This document shows positions 1 through 11,132 of a stretch of 64,000 bases of DNA, piece after piece. Positions within the stretch are counted from its first letter, which is position 1. Each line of letters starts with the position of its first letter. A program made the position numbers and the translations under genes. Source of the DNA: Purshia tridentata (taxonomy: Eukaryota; Streptophyta; Magnoliopsida; Rosales; Rosaceae); NCBI GenBank assembly GCA_003254885.1, contig QANT01007188.1:27419-91418 (forward strand), written 5' to 3'. Under the pieces are notes generated by a model. That model was not told where the DNA came from. It saw nothing but the letters and a program-made list of their open reading frames with translations, and searched no databases.

Positions 1-795
1 CTAGTAACTATCATAAAGTGACTTCTATTTTTTTGTTCTTTCTTTTATCTGAAGGAGATGAGGGAAGTAAAAGCGGAGCAGATATGTATTGCTAGTTGTA
101 AAACTTAGGCATTGCAGCTGAGTTGGGCATGGCAGGCCTATTATGTTTTACTCACAAGTGGAATTCAATAGTACTCTTTCTACCTGTAGCATTGTTCAAC
201 TGACTAACATATGCATACAGTAGCTGCCCCAAACGAAATTTAGGCATTCAGCTCAATCAAGTGGACAAGTTTCATGGATGTTAAGGACATCATGTGATAC
301 CTGTAACCACTAGTGTGATTTACTTAATAACTGGCACATGAAGTATCACAGGATGTTTTCTATGTAACATACTTATCAAATAAAGAATAAAGACCAAAAT
401 AGCTTTGTGAATTGTGATGTTACATATTACAGGGCCTTCAAAAATTGTGAAGGACTTAAACAGGTTTTGCATCATATACATCAAGGATATCAAATTCAAT
501 AAAATAAATTTGGTTCTCAAAACAAAGATGAGAGATTTTTGTTTGTGGAAAAAAATGTCAATAAATTCTAATATTACAGAATACAAAGAAACATCACAAA
601 TCGATTATGTATATCTGAGCATCAAAACCCCCCACAATGACTAAACTCTTCATTTCAGCCCTCTCTTCCCCACCATTTTCATGCACAAGTTGCAAGAATA
701 GGTTTGAAAACATTTAGACAAGATAAAAATACTAGATAAACAACATACAACATAAACAAAGAGAGTCATTTATAGGCAAATGAGGATCGCAAAAA
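1..795. other. Gene-free 3' flank of the clathrin adaptor gene
   Basis: AT-rich sequence lying downstream of the minus-strand gene that ends at 796. It probably carries that gene's 3' UTR in its right-hand part. Short open frames on both strands around 320-640 overlap each other antisense, show no recognisable domain, and look like chance. Nothing else is supported here. Confidence 0.6.
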
Positions 796-2772
796 TCATT
801 GAGTGTAGTAGTACCCGGCCGGTGGCCCCATTCCAGTGACCGGAGGCATTCCATATGGCGTCGCCATTGGCATAGGAGCTGCACCATAGTAACCAGCAGC
901 ACCGCTCATTTTGGCCAAACTACTTTGGCCTTGCATTCCTTGCTGGGCATACTGCTGCCACACCTGCTGCTCCTGCACAAGAAAATGCTGTTTCTTCTCC
1001 ATATCGGCCATTTGCACATACGAAGGTGGTGGAATGGTTAATGATGCAGCAAAGGGGTCCTGATTCACGGCCTGGACTGTCCCATCCGGGGCCGGAAGAG
1101 CCAATACTGGTGTGGCGCTCTTCCCTGGCCCAAGCACTGCCACGCTGCTGGCGCTTCCACCACTCAATTGGGCAGTGCTCACATGCTGTCTCACGATGCC
1201 CTGATCATACATGCCGTTCAATAACAGTGGATCCAAGCCACCACCCATAGTTGCTTTCTGATGTGCTAAATTGCTTGCGGTCTCCACCAAAGCCAATTCC
1301 CAATCGGCCTTTCCAGATTCAGCAGCCGGGTTCTGCCAAGCCGAGGTGACTTGCGGCTGCCCATCCGATGGGAACGCTTCCCATGCCCCATTCCCATTGC
1401 TATTAGCTGCAGGACCAGCAAACAAAGCTAAAGCCAACTTATTCCCCTGCTCATCAGCTGTAACCCCATTATCCCTCAGATCCACCAAGTCCTGTACAAC
1501 CTCTTGTCGAGGCTTGGGCTGAGGCTCCGGCTCAGGTGGGGGTGGAGGAGTATAATTCTCCGGAGCAGGCAATGCCTTTATCTCATTCATATTGGGTTGG
1601 GGCTCCTCCTCTTGAGCCACGGGTGGTGGCGCCTCTATCCTCTCAGGACTCTTGGGTTTCTTAACTCTGTCCCTCACAAACTCCTCCAAAGTCTCCAACA
1701 GTTTGCTCCCAATTCTCTGCACCTCCGGATACTCTGACGACCTGGCCACACCGGTATCCTTACACCAACCATAAAACCCTACAAGCTCATCAATCTGCTT
1801 GGCCGCACTGGCGTACGCATCAAAAGCCTTAACACAATCCGGGTACTCCATGTCGAAAAACTTATCAAGCAACACCGCCAGGACCTCGCATACGTCCGCA
1901 TACAACTGAAAGCTCTCTCTCACCACCGGGTACAGAGCAATCAGAATCATCCTATTGTTCTTGGCCAAACCGGTGGGACGGGACGCCAGGAACCGGTCCA
2001 ATAGCCTCTGCAAATGCCCCATTTTGGCGAAAATCCTCTCGGGATTCATTTCCCTCAATGGGGTCACAACCCTCTTCTCTTCCCTCCCTCCTCGCCCATT
2101 CACCGACACCGACACCGACACCGACTCGTTCACATCTCCATAGGACCTTGACCGCCTCATCCCTCCGCCGCTCTCGTAATCTCTCGGCCCTCCCCCTCCG
2201 TACTCGTACTCGTAAGCCCTCGGCGGCGGAGACCTGAAAGTACCAGAACCACCATTGTCTCTACTCTGCTCCACAGCCGTACTAGAACTCCCACCACTCT
2301 TTCTCTCAAATAGCACCAAGTCAAGCCTTTGATCCAAGTACAAAGCGTATGTCCGTACAAAAGCCGAGTAATCCCACGAGCTGGAGTGAGCTTCGTCCCT
2401 GAAATCGGACATGTTCAGGAGCCTGGTTCCCCTGCGGGTGGCGTACAGGATCTCGTCCTGGAACACTGGGTCGCCGTCGTTCATCAACCGGTGGACCAGC
2501 ATCAGCGCCTTCAAGGCCACGATCCAGTCGCGCGTTTTCCCCAGACGCTTTGACACCGCCGACACGCACGCGTGGACGTAACCCCGAGAATACGAAGTCA
2601 AGGTCAAGATCTCGCGGATGTACTTCTCGCCGGCCGGCTCGTCGTCGTGGCTGGTCGCCTTCACGATCGCGACCTCGAGGTCCGGCGCCATGTTGCTCGC
2701 CACCTTCGCTATGCCGATGCTCGTCTGGTCCTTGACGGCCCCGATCGCCTTTCGGATCGTGCTCGGCGCCAT
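796..2772 (-). CDS. CAP1: ANTH-domain clathrin assembly protein, CAP1/ECA4 type (AP180-like)
   Basis: One uninterrupted 658-residue frame. The N-terminal ANTH domain (about residues 20-160, with the conserved stretch KATSHDDEPAGEKYIREIL) binds phosphoinositides and places the protein at the plasma membrane or TGN during clathrin-coated vesicle formation. A second ANTH half follows (about 240-370, MNPERIFAKMGHLQRLLDRF), then a disordered Pro/Glu-rich linker. The tail has a DPF adaptor-binding tripeptide at 572-574, a Gln-rich stretch and a Gly/Tyr/Pro-rich end. Length and C-terminal blocks match Arabidopsis At4g32285 (CAP1) and At2g25430 (ECA4), which are intronless close paralogues; the neighbours favour At4g32285. 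The start ATG is at 2772, opening the MAPSTIRKAIGAVKDQTS motif typical of the family. A VSVSVSV dipeptide tract comes from a (GTCGGT)n repeat. GC content is higher than in the flanks. I am sure of the family and fairly sure of the orthologue. Confidence 0.93.
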   Translation of the reverse strand: MAPSTIRKAIGAVKDQTSIGIAKVASNMAPDLEVAIVKATSHDDEPAGEKYIREILTLTSYSRGYVHACVSAVSKRLGKTRDWIVALKALMLVHRLMNDGDPVFQDEILYATRRGTRLLNMSDFRDEAHSSSWDYSAFVRTYALYLDQRLDLVLFERKSGGSSSTAVEQSRDNGGSGTFRSPPPRAYEYEYGGGGPRDYESGGGMRRSRSYGDVNESVSVSVSVNGRGGREEKRVVTPLREMNPERIFAKMGHLQRLLDRFLASRPTGLAKNNRMILIALYPVVRESFQLYADVCEVLAVLLDKFFDMEYPDCVKAFDAYASAAKQIDELVGFYGWCKDTGVARSSEYPEVQRIGSKLLETLEEFVRDRVKKPKSPERIEAPPPVAQEEEPQPNMNEIKALPAPENYTPPPPPEPEPQPKPRQEVVQDLVDLRDNGVTADEQGNKLALALFAGPAANSNGNGAWEAFPSDGQPQVTSAWQNPAAESGKADWELALVETASNLAHQKATMGGGLDPLLLNGMYDQGIVRQHVSTAQLSGGSASSVAVLGPGKSATPVLALPAPDGTVQAVNQDPFAASLTIPPPSYVQMADMEKKQHFLVQEQQVWQQYAQQGMQGQSSLAKMSGAAGYYGAAPMPMATPYGMPPVTGMGPPAGYYYTQ

Positions 2773-4503
2773 CTCCGCCGTTCAATTCACTTCGCTTCGC
2801 CGATTGAGCTTAGCTACCAGCTGAGAATTATCGACAACAAAACAGTTCGTTTCGTTGATAAGAGGTTTCAATCATTTTTGTTTTACAATATTTAGAAGAA
2901 ATTAGATTGGATTTCTAAAAATAGAAAGCCGTACATTTCCGTAATTACCGTCGGTGTCGGGGGTCTAGATCTGCGGCTTCAAGACTCCGGCGGTCGGATC
3001 CGGGTTGAGATCGGAGCTGATTTGTTGGAGCCGAGGAGGACCAAACCGTGTCGAATTTCTCGTTTCTTCTCTCTCTCTCTCTCTCTCTCTCACAGTTTGG
3101 GGGAGAGGGAGAAAAAGGTTAGTTTAAATAGTGAGATGGAGTCTGGTGACGTGGAGTAATGTGAGCCGTGGATGAGATCTGAGATCTGGGATCTGGAATG
3201 GATTAGTAGCGGCAGTGTCGGGGGCAGTGTGTCTGTGTATGTCTGAAAGGCAGCATGGTGTGCTGTGAATTGACTGCCCGTGCGAATGGGTTTGGATTCT
3301 GTGTGGACGGGTTTATTTTTAGTCGTGTAGCATACTACTTCTGCGCGTACGGTCTACGGTGATAGTGACATTCTAAAGTAAACTAGTAAATTCCACTCAA
3401 ATGGATTCCATGATTTTCTCTCTCTCTCTTGTTTTTTTCTTTTTGTTTACTTTTTTGCCCACTTATCCTGTTGGTGAAAGGTGCCATACCACCAAAAATA
3501 AATAAATAAATAGTGAATAGAGAATAATTATAAATAAATAAGGTAACACCAGTCTTATGTGATTCACATATATGAGGTTGGGATTATAATTTTATTTTAA
3601 CAAATTATGTCCTTTTCTTCCCAGAAGGGTTGTGTAATTAGACAAAGAAATCAATAGTTGTTTAGATGTTTAGTAGTCTTCCTTTCCTTTTTGATACAAG
3701 ATATTCTAGCAATTAAGACTTTTTTTTCCATTTCTTCTAGCAATGTTACACATAGCCATGAGGATTTAAGTAAAATAACTCAATTCTTCCTTTTAGCATA
3801 GCTCAATGATGTCAAATATTATAGTTCCACAAGATAATAATGTTAAGTAAACAAGTTATAAATTTATTATTAATTAAGTTGATTTTTAACTAAACATGTG
3901 ATCCACATTATAGTTCCTAGAGTAACTTAGTTGAAAATGTTGTATAATTATTCATTACATCTAAGATTTGATCCCTTCATTAGATTTGATCCCTTCATTT
4001 CTGGGAAAAAAAAAAAGTTGTGATCCGCATTTATAATATGGCAAAATAACATTACTATAAATATATATTTATAAGCTACAACAAGACTTGTACATAGGCC
4101 GTATTGTTTTCTTATGACACCCTAATGTTGCTTGAGCTAAAATTTATGCACAAATCGAACAGAAGTTCATTAATAAAATATTTTTTTCAATGGAGGTTTT
4201 CGAAATTTTTCTTGGGTTAAGGAAAAGGACCTTGACTAATAATGTTAGTTTCTGCTGCTTAACAGCCATTATTTGCATATATAAAAATATTCATGATAGA
4301 TTTCAAAGAAAAAGAAAGGCTCTCGTTTGATTAATAAATAAATGAATGGATGAGATGTAAACTTTAAGAGTATAACATATAAATGGACTCTAATTGACTA
4401 ATTTGTGATATTTGTTCTCCTTTTTATCTTCTTAATTCGCTTTTCGTTTTTCTACTCTCATTGAGATTCATTAAGTATTAAAATTTAGAGTGACTAAGCA
4501 CAA
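2773..4503. other. Promoter and 5' UTR of the clathrin adaptor gene, then AT-rich spacer
   Basis: About 350 bp above the ATG at 2772 is mixed-GC sequence carrying a TC/GA microsatellite at about 3069-3091, typical of a plant 5' UTR or core promoter. A second TC-rich patch lies near 3417-3430. From about 3480 to 4500 the DNA is AT-rich with TAAA-type repeats and a short direct repeat (tagatttgatcccttcat, twice around 3963-3999). No coding region is seen. Confidence 0.5.
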
Positions 4504-4576
4504 GATCGCGTGGCCTAATGGATAAGGCGCTCGCCTCCGGAGCGGGAGATTGTGGGTTCGAGTCCCACCGTGATCG
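4504..4576 (+). tRNA. tRNA-Arg (anticodon CCG)
   Basis: A complete 73-nt cloverleaf can be drawn by hand. The acceptor stem GATCGCG pairs with CGTGATC (one G-T), followed by discriminator G. The D stem is GCCT/AGGC. The anticodon stem CTCGC pairs with GCGGG around loop CTCCGGA, giving anticodon CCG, which reads CGG (Arg). The T stem GTGGG/CCCAC closes a TTCGAGT loop. There is no intron. Internal A and B boxes are intact, and a run of eight T at 4590-4597 supplies a Pol III terminator. It looks functional. Confidence 0.96.
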
Positions 4577-4589
4577 GTCCATGTTTATC

Positions 4590-4597
4590 TTTTTTTT
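4590..4597 (+). terminator. Pol III oligo-T terminator of tRNA-Arg
   Basis: Eight consecutive T residues starting 14 bases after the end of the tRNA, the usual RNA polymerase III stop signal. Confidence 0.8.
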
Positions 4598-4857
4598 ATT
4601 CCCCTATTTACAAAAGTTGCCTCACATGAACTGGTAATTTTCTCATAGACATATACAATACATATTAAAAGAGTTTTTTTTTTTCGTCAAATAAATCAAC
4701 AAGATTGCATACTTTGACCCCAAACATAACATATTTTGAGGAAGCTTCCATTGCACACCCATTTGGCCATTTCACAATGAAGTTGTTTATTTAGAATAGC
4801 TTATATGTACAGAACCCAATTACAGAGGCCTCTCACATGTTCACTGGGATTAATTGC

Positions 4858-7800
4858 TTATTTCTTGGGTAAATCTGTACGTAGTCGTATACGTCCTGAT
4901 GTATTATCCTTTGTCCACCATAGGTAGAACAGTGAGGACATTACTATAACAGCAGCTGCGCATCCAAGTGAGATTCCCACAATCCTTCCCACACGCTTCT
5001 TGTCCCGTTTCGAAGAAGAGCCAGCACCAGAGACTGCAGGAAACAATGTGTTCACAAAAAAATGTATAGATTAAGAGTTCGAAGATCATCTAGGTGTATA
5101 CAATGTCTCTTTCACAATAACTGGTCACATGATCAGTATGTGAGGAGATTATTGTGAGAGGGACGTCGTGTGTAGTCAATATATTCGAAAATTTAGATCA
5201 GGAGATGATAAGAACCTTCATAAACATGGACGGCTGACACCAAGGGTCCATACGTGCCTTGAGATGGAATGCAGCAAGTGCCTTTGCCAGCCCACATGAA
5301 GTGGATGTTCATGACTGTGTTTGACACGTTGGTCTCGAATGTTTTTACCAAAGCTCTCTTGGATCCCCCTGCTTCCTTCTGAATGTTGAAGTCTTGGAGG
5401 ACTCTCTCACCCTAAAACCAATGCCAGCATGTCATGGGGGGGAAAGAGAATCAAGGGATGAGCAAGTTAGAGAATGTGCAAATTATTCTACCCAAAGTAC
5501 ATATAAAGAGTACTATGAGCAGAATATGTTGGTTAAGTTTCACAGAAAATATAGCCTCTGTGATGTAGAATATGTTATGGCAAAGTGATGCCATTGTTTC
5601 AAATAATGCAGATATTGTTGTAGATAATCTTAATGCTGCAGGTAATGAAATTAGCTTGCCACCTAGAAAAGGGTTGTAAATGATATGTTATATATCTGTT
5701 TGCTTTTCCCATGGTGAAAGAAAATGCTGACATTTTTATCAGGATATGTTTGGTGTACCAAAGATTAATTAAGGTGATCAGTACCTACTACCTCCTAAGC
5801 AAGGAAAAGTATTTCTTTTAATCAATGATGTAAGGGGCTTGTCTGCCTTTTCCTGTAGATGTTTTCACCATACCTGAATGTAAACATCAAATATGCGCCT
5901 TCCAAGACCTTTCCAAGAATGTGTGTCATCCATTGCTATCTCTGCAAAGTGAAGCTCAACCATATATTTTCCATTCATCAAATCAAGGCCATAGTACCTC
6001 AGTGAGCTTGCTGAAATTCTAGCTGTCTTGTACAGTTCAGACTCTAAAGTTTCTGTGATTTGGGAATCTGTGTTTGCTACGTAGTTTGGTCCATTTGAGT
6101 TGAAATAAAATTTCCCGTGTTGCTTACTGCCCATTGATACCTAGAGTCTTTGTAAAATGAAGCAGCTCCCAGTATTTCAGAATCATCATCATATTCAATG
6201 CCAAATGCAGATACCTGGCTTGTGCCTCCACATTTGATGGAAAATGAAGCTACAATAAAAAACTTCCTGGTAAATTTACAATATAACTTCTTTTAATTTA
6301 TTCAAGTGAATATTAAGAAAGAATTGTAGAAATTTGCTTACACACTGCTGGTAGTTTATTAGTGCACTTGGTGTTTCCTTGGAGGCAATGCAACAGTCCA
6401 AATGCCTCACTGACTCCATGGCCATTTAAATAATCAGATGTGTGTGTGTGTGTGTATTTCTTATGAGAGAATATGGATGTAAGAGTTGCACCCTTTTAAA
6501 CATGGTTAGATAATTTACCTGTCTGGCAAACCATTTGCATTGATAGATGTACCAAGCACATTCCTGAAGAGAAGAAAACAGTAAGTTCTGCTGAATAATG
6601 GTACAAGATAAACTACCATAAATAGATTCTTAGTACTAATTCTAATCAGGCTATTAATTTTGAAAGGAATGGGAGGGAGAACTTACATTGAAAATCCTGC
6701 TCTGCCAAAATTTAGAGGTAAATTCCCAAACATAGGATTGAAGGAGACATCTCTACAAGCAAACAAGAATGTTAACTGGATTTGTACTCTCAATTAGGAC
6801 TAAATTTAAGCTTCCCATCTAGGATTGGAAAAACAGATAATTATCTATAACATATGCAAACGTTATGTTTCTACTGATATTTGATCATAAATTAGGAAGA
6901 AGGGTAGTCCAACGTTGAATGTGCCACTTACAATGCAATAAGCTTTGGACTTATGATACTTGCAGGTAGTTGTCCACTCAAGTTATTGTTTCCAAGATAT
7001 CTGAGATGAACAATTGAACTTTCTCAATGAGGAAAACCATAATCATGGTGAATAACATGCCACTTAATGAAACACTCAAATGCATACTGTTTAGCAAGTA
7101 CAAGGAGGCAACTGCACATTATTGATAATTATTATACCATTAGAATTAAAAAAATTTTAGTCACTTATAACCCTTGTCTAAGTGTAAAGAGTAATAGTGT
7201 TTAACACACGTCCATTTAAGCATCCTAAGGTTCCTACCCAATCAGAACCACAGAAAAATAGCTGAATTGATTAAGAGACTAATCAAGTTTTTCTATAAGA
7301 TTGAGAGCATTTCCATCGGTTATCAGAGCAAGTAAGAATCTCTAATGTATTGCCACCTAACATCTACCGCCTATAACCTAGTAGCTTAATCCTGTTTGAT
7401 TCTAATAATGCATTATGTAATTTTGAACAAAAATGAGTAAAACTAGTTTACTTACAGAAATCGTAACACTGTAAAATCTTGGAATGAGTTTGGTATTTCA
7501 CCAGTCAACTTGTTGAAGCTCAAGTCCCTGTCATAATGTAGAGGTCATATCTATCTGTCTTGGTAACAAAATGCAATAATCAGTCATTCTTATGAAAACC
7601 CTTTTGAGGAATTTTGTATGCTTATATAAGGAAAATAGCATCATATATATATCATAAAAGAAGCTAACATAAATAAGTATAATAATTATTTTTGGTAAAA
7701 GGTATAATCATTCTAGATTATGAGGAGGAATGAATGTCAAAGCTACTTACAGGTATTGCAACTTAGCAAACTTGCCAACTTGTTGTGGAATTTCGCCGGA

Positions 7801-10008
7801 CACTCGACAATTTCTCAAAGACCTACAATAAAATTGAAGAAAATTGTTCAAGTTTCCCACTTTAAGAATTTAAGTAGCTGATACAAAGTTTTTTGAGATA
7901 GCATCATACAATATGGACAAACTTGTTTGATTTTCTAAAAATTGAAGAGAAGAAACTTCCTCACTAAGATCACCAATTTTCCTGCACAAGCACATTAGAA
8001 ATCATAAATTCTGACATACAACAAAATTAATCCTCATTGATTCAAAATGAAAGAAAAACATGGGAAAACTGCTATCTAACAAGCCTATAATGAGATGTTT
8101 ATAGCCTGACCTGCATGATATATATAGTATTCAAACTTATAATAAGATATGGACTGGTGTGAAAGCAATAAGATCTTTAGAGCAGACATCAGAATCATCT
8201 TTCAACTTCAGAATCAAGTCCCATCCAACAAATACAATTGGTGGTGATTCTCTCTCTCTTCTTTTTGTTTACTTTGTCACTGTTCATCACATGTACATAC
8301 AGCACAGTGGGAAATTTTGTGATTAGGCTATTAGGAGTAATTTGTTCTCTCCCCACAAACTCAACCCTCCACAACATTTGGCAGAAAATGACCAAAACGA
8401 CAACAAGCATAAAAGGAAATGAAAAAGAGACGCATAAACCAGGCCTCACAAGTTCTCTAGTTTGACCAGAGCACCAAAACTGCTGGGAATTGGGCCTTCA
8501 AGCAATGTCCCTTCAAGTCGCCTGTAAGAGACACTATAAGTTAAATTCCAAAAAGAAAAAATCTCCAAGTTATATTTTAATGCCAAGGCATACATACAAG
8601 TCTATGAGATTTGTAAGAGTCCCTAAGAATTCTGGGAGTTTTCCAGTGAAGAGATTATCAGATGCCCACCTGAAACAAGAAAAGGTCAATCCGCAAATGA
8701 ACTTACAGATATAACATATCAAAAGTTCAAAACACTTGTCATTGTATAAAAAAGAGATGTAAGTACAGAGTTTGAAGGGATTTTAAGTTTGAAAGCTCTT
8801 GTGGAATTGGTCCAGTCACTCCACTGCTGTCTATGTACCTGAAAGAAAAATAATATGTAATCAGCTTGTCAAATAAGCACAAGAGGTACATGCTTAACTG
8901 TGGAATACTTACAGCTGCTCTAAGGAGGTTAATTTTCCAAGCTCCAGGGGCAATGATCCAGAGAATTGGTTTGAGCTAAAACTTCTGTTAACCATAAAAA
9001 GAAAAAATGATGGTTGGATTAAAAGAGTACAATGCCAACCCCACAAACAAAAGCAAAAGAATGAACAAAAAGTTATCTAAAATATTGCAGATATAGACTT
9101 ACAGCACAAGCAACTTGGTTAAGTTGCCAAGCTCTGAGGGCACTGGACCTGTCAGATTGTTTATGCCCAGGCTACTGCTCGATTACTCAACATAAAGAAA
9201 CAATAAATGAAAATTTCATGAATAGCCTGTGTGAAAGAAAATCTTGGATTCACTCCATACATTCAAAATAAGCACAGTAGTAAAAATCTTAGAATTTTGT
9301 CTTGCAACTACATGTATATCATGTTGGATAGCTGTCCGATTTCAGCAGGTATGGGCCCACTTAATACATTCTGACCCAGATTCCTGCATCATGATTCAAC
9401 ATTAACTTTATATCAATCAGAACAAAGTGAGGAAGACAACTGAAGCTCAAGGACTAATTAATTTGATCCCTCACAAGTCTTTCAGCTCCTTTAGCTCAAA
9501 TAGCTCTTTGGGAATTTCTCCAAAAATGTCTAGTGCATATATCTTCCTGTAAATTCAAGTCAATTTAGAGACAGCCCTAATACCAGAAGTTCACATAAGC
9601 TTAAATGATGATAATAATGTTGATGAGGATGATAATGATGAACTGAGTACTAACAGGTGAGTGATATGGCAGGAGTTGCCTGTGCAGTCACAAGCCACAC
9701 GGGGATTGGCAGTCTCTGCCGCCCATGTTGCATTTTTTGTGCAGGGGTCAATGCTAAGATTCAAGTGTTTGCTCAAGTCCCAGTGGTCTATTACCTTTCT
9801 GAGAGCAGTCACTGAGAAAGAAAGGTTGATCAGTTAATGACTGAGAAGTAATTAATGAACATATTGAATTCAACTACAAGTATGAACTGAACCCACTAAC
9901 AGCTTGAGAAAGAAATTAATCAAAACCTTCATCAGGTTCAGTGGTTAATTGTGCAGAAACAAGCTGCAGTGCACAAAGAAGAAGCAAAGACAAACTCCAG
10001 AGCCCCAT
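4858..10008 (-). pseudogene. Malectin-LRR receptor-like gene lacking its kinase and carrying a frameshift
   Basis: About 19 exons read on the minus strand. Exon 1 (9927-10008) encodes a signal peptide (MGLWSLSLLLLLCALQLVSA). Exon 2 (9655-9811) is the Cys-containing LRR cap (NPRVACDC). Roughly eleven exons, many near 72 nt and each encoding about one LRR, follow between about 9547 and 6690 (for example LSGPIPAEIGQL, LTGPVPSELGNL, LTGEIPNSF). Next come a Cys linker (about 6343-6432), a malectin-like domain split over about 5875-6250 and 5219-5412 (SFSIKCGG, ARISASSLRYYGLDL, WAGKGTCCIPSQGTYGPL), and a transmembrane exon (4858-5038). This is LRR-VIII-2 architecture (relatives At1g53430, At1g56130). 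Two defects are visible. The frame shifts back by one base, a missing base, near 6110-6135 between QWAVSNTGN and FNSNGPNYV. The protein also stops 11-16 residues after the membrane segment (ends RTDLPKK), with no kinase exons before the neighbouring tRNA. It may be a pseudogene, or a receptor-like protein if the shift is an assembly error. Confidence 0.75.
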
Positions 10009-10345
10009 TACTGAGCAGAAGCAGCAGAAAATTGTACTTTCAAGCATGGATTAAATAGAGCTAAAGGACCAGAAGGCCGGCCAGAAAATCAAAAAGCACA
10101 AAAACCCAAGTTGGGTTATAATAGAGAATCGAATCTGTTTATGTAAATCCAACAACAAAGAAACCAAGTCATCCCAGTGAATCTTTCTTTTGAGTTTTGA
10201 CTGTGAAATGGTGAACAAACAGAACCATCCAATTGCATACTTTTTGTCAATCTTTGATGGTTTCCTTGCGCGCTAAAAGCAAACTACCAGTATTTAGATT
10301 TTTTAACTAAGTTGACAATTGCACCAAACTACGACGTTTTGTCTT

Positions 10346-10385
<40 letters not shown>

Positions 10386-10440
10386 CTATACATCATGTCA
10401 CGGTGCAGATGTTCAATGAGATCCATTCTTTATTTGGTTT
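10009..10440. promoter_or_regulatory. Upstream region of the LRR gene with a CT microsatellite
   Basis: The region upstream of the minus-strand start at 10008. A (CT)n tract of about 34 bases at 10348-10381 is the only distinctive feature; such tracts are common in plant core promoters and 5' UTRs. I could not place a convincing TATA box. Confidence 0.4.
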
Positions 10441-11132
10441 CTCTCTGATAATAATGTCTTAGGAAAAGTAATTAATCTCCAGTGACGCACCCATGATTAA
10501 TTACTCTCTGATAATAATGTCTTAGGAAAAGTAATTAACAGGGCCGGCCCTGAAGTAGTGCACGGAGTGCGACGGCCTAGGGCCCACCTTCAAAGGGGCC
10601 CACAAAATTTATATTTTATATATATATTAATATATATTTAAAAATAATTATGCTGTAAAAAAAAACTATTTATATTTCTGGCCCTATTGTCTTTTTTTAA
10701 GGCCCAACAGAGGTCCAAAAAAAAGGTTTAGTAATCAAAAAAGAGGCGTAAAAGGTTAAAGAGTAAACGCTTAGTTTAGTTGGTTTTTGAGAAGTGGAAT
10801 TGGGGATATGACTAGAAACTGTTGACATGGATGGAGAAGTTGAACTTGGAAAGCCCACTAGTTTGTTTATGTAGAACATTTTTTAGTTTTTAAACATTCA
10901 CGTGGCTGTGAAATTTTGATTAGGTTAAAAATCTCTTCTTATTTTCATTAGAAGAAGACAACAAACAATTTTGATTAACTGTTGCTAATTCTAAATTTTG
11001 GATTGTCTTGTTAATAAATTTTTTTGGTCTAACTAAATTTAAGGGCCCAATTTAGATTTTTGCCCCTAGGCCTTCCAAAAGTTAGGACCGGCCCTGGTAA
11101 TTAATCTCCAGTGACGCACCCATGATTAATTA
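10441..11132. repeat. 63-bp direct duplication, second copy split by a hAT insertion
   Basis: A 63-bp unit starting CTCTCTGATAATAATG occurs at 10441-10503. It begins again at 10504 and is interrupted after GTAATTAA at 10538 by the hAT element. The remainder of the unit (TCTCCAGTGACGCACCC and on) resumes at 11105. The duplication therefore came first and the insertion second. Confidence 0.85.
10539..11096. mobile_element. Non-autonomous hAT element, 558 bp
   Basis: Imperfect terminal inverted repeats: CAGGGCCGGCCCTGA at the left and TTAGGACCGGCCCTG at the right. They are flanked by a perfect 8-bp target-site duplication, GTAATTAA at 10531-10538 and 11097-11104. An 8-bp duplication with CAGGG-type ends is diagnostic of the hAT superfamily. 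The interior is AT-rich and has no transposase, so movement would have needed an enzyme from elsewhere. The exact 8-bp duplication suggests a fairly recent insertion. Confidence 0.9.

Noticed and set aside
2102-2125. Four adjacent ACCGAC cores, the DRE/CRT drought and cold element
   Set aside because: They fall inside the coding exon of the clathrin adaptor as a (GTCGGT)n repeat encoding Val-Ser dipeptides, not in a promoter.
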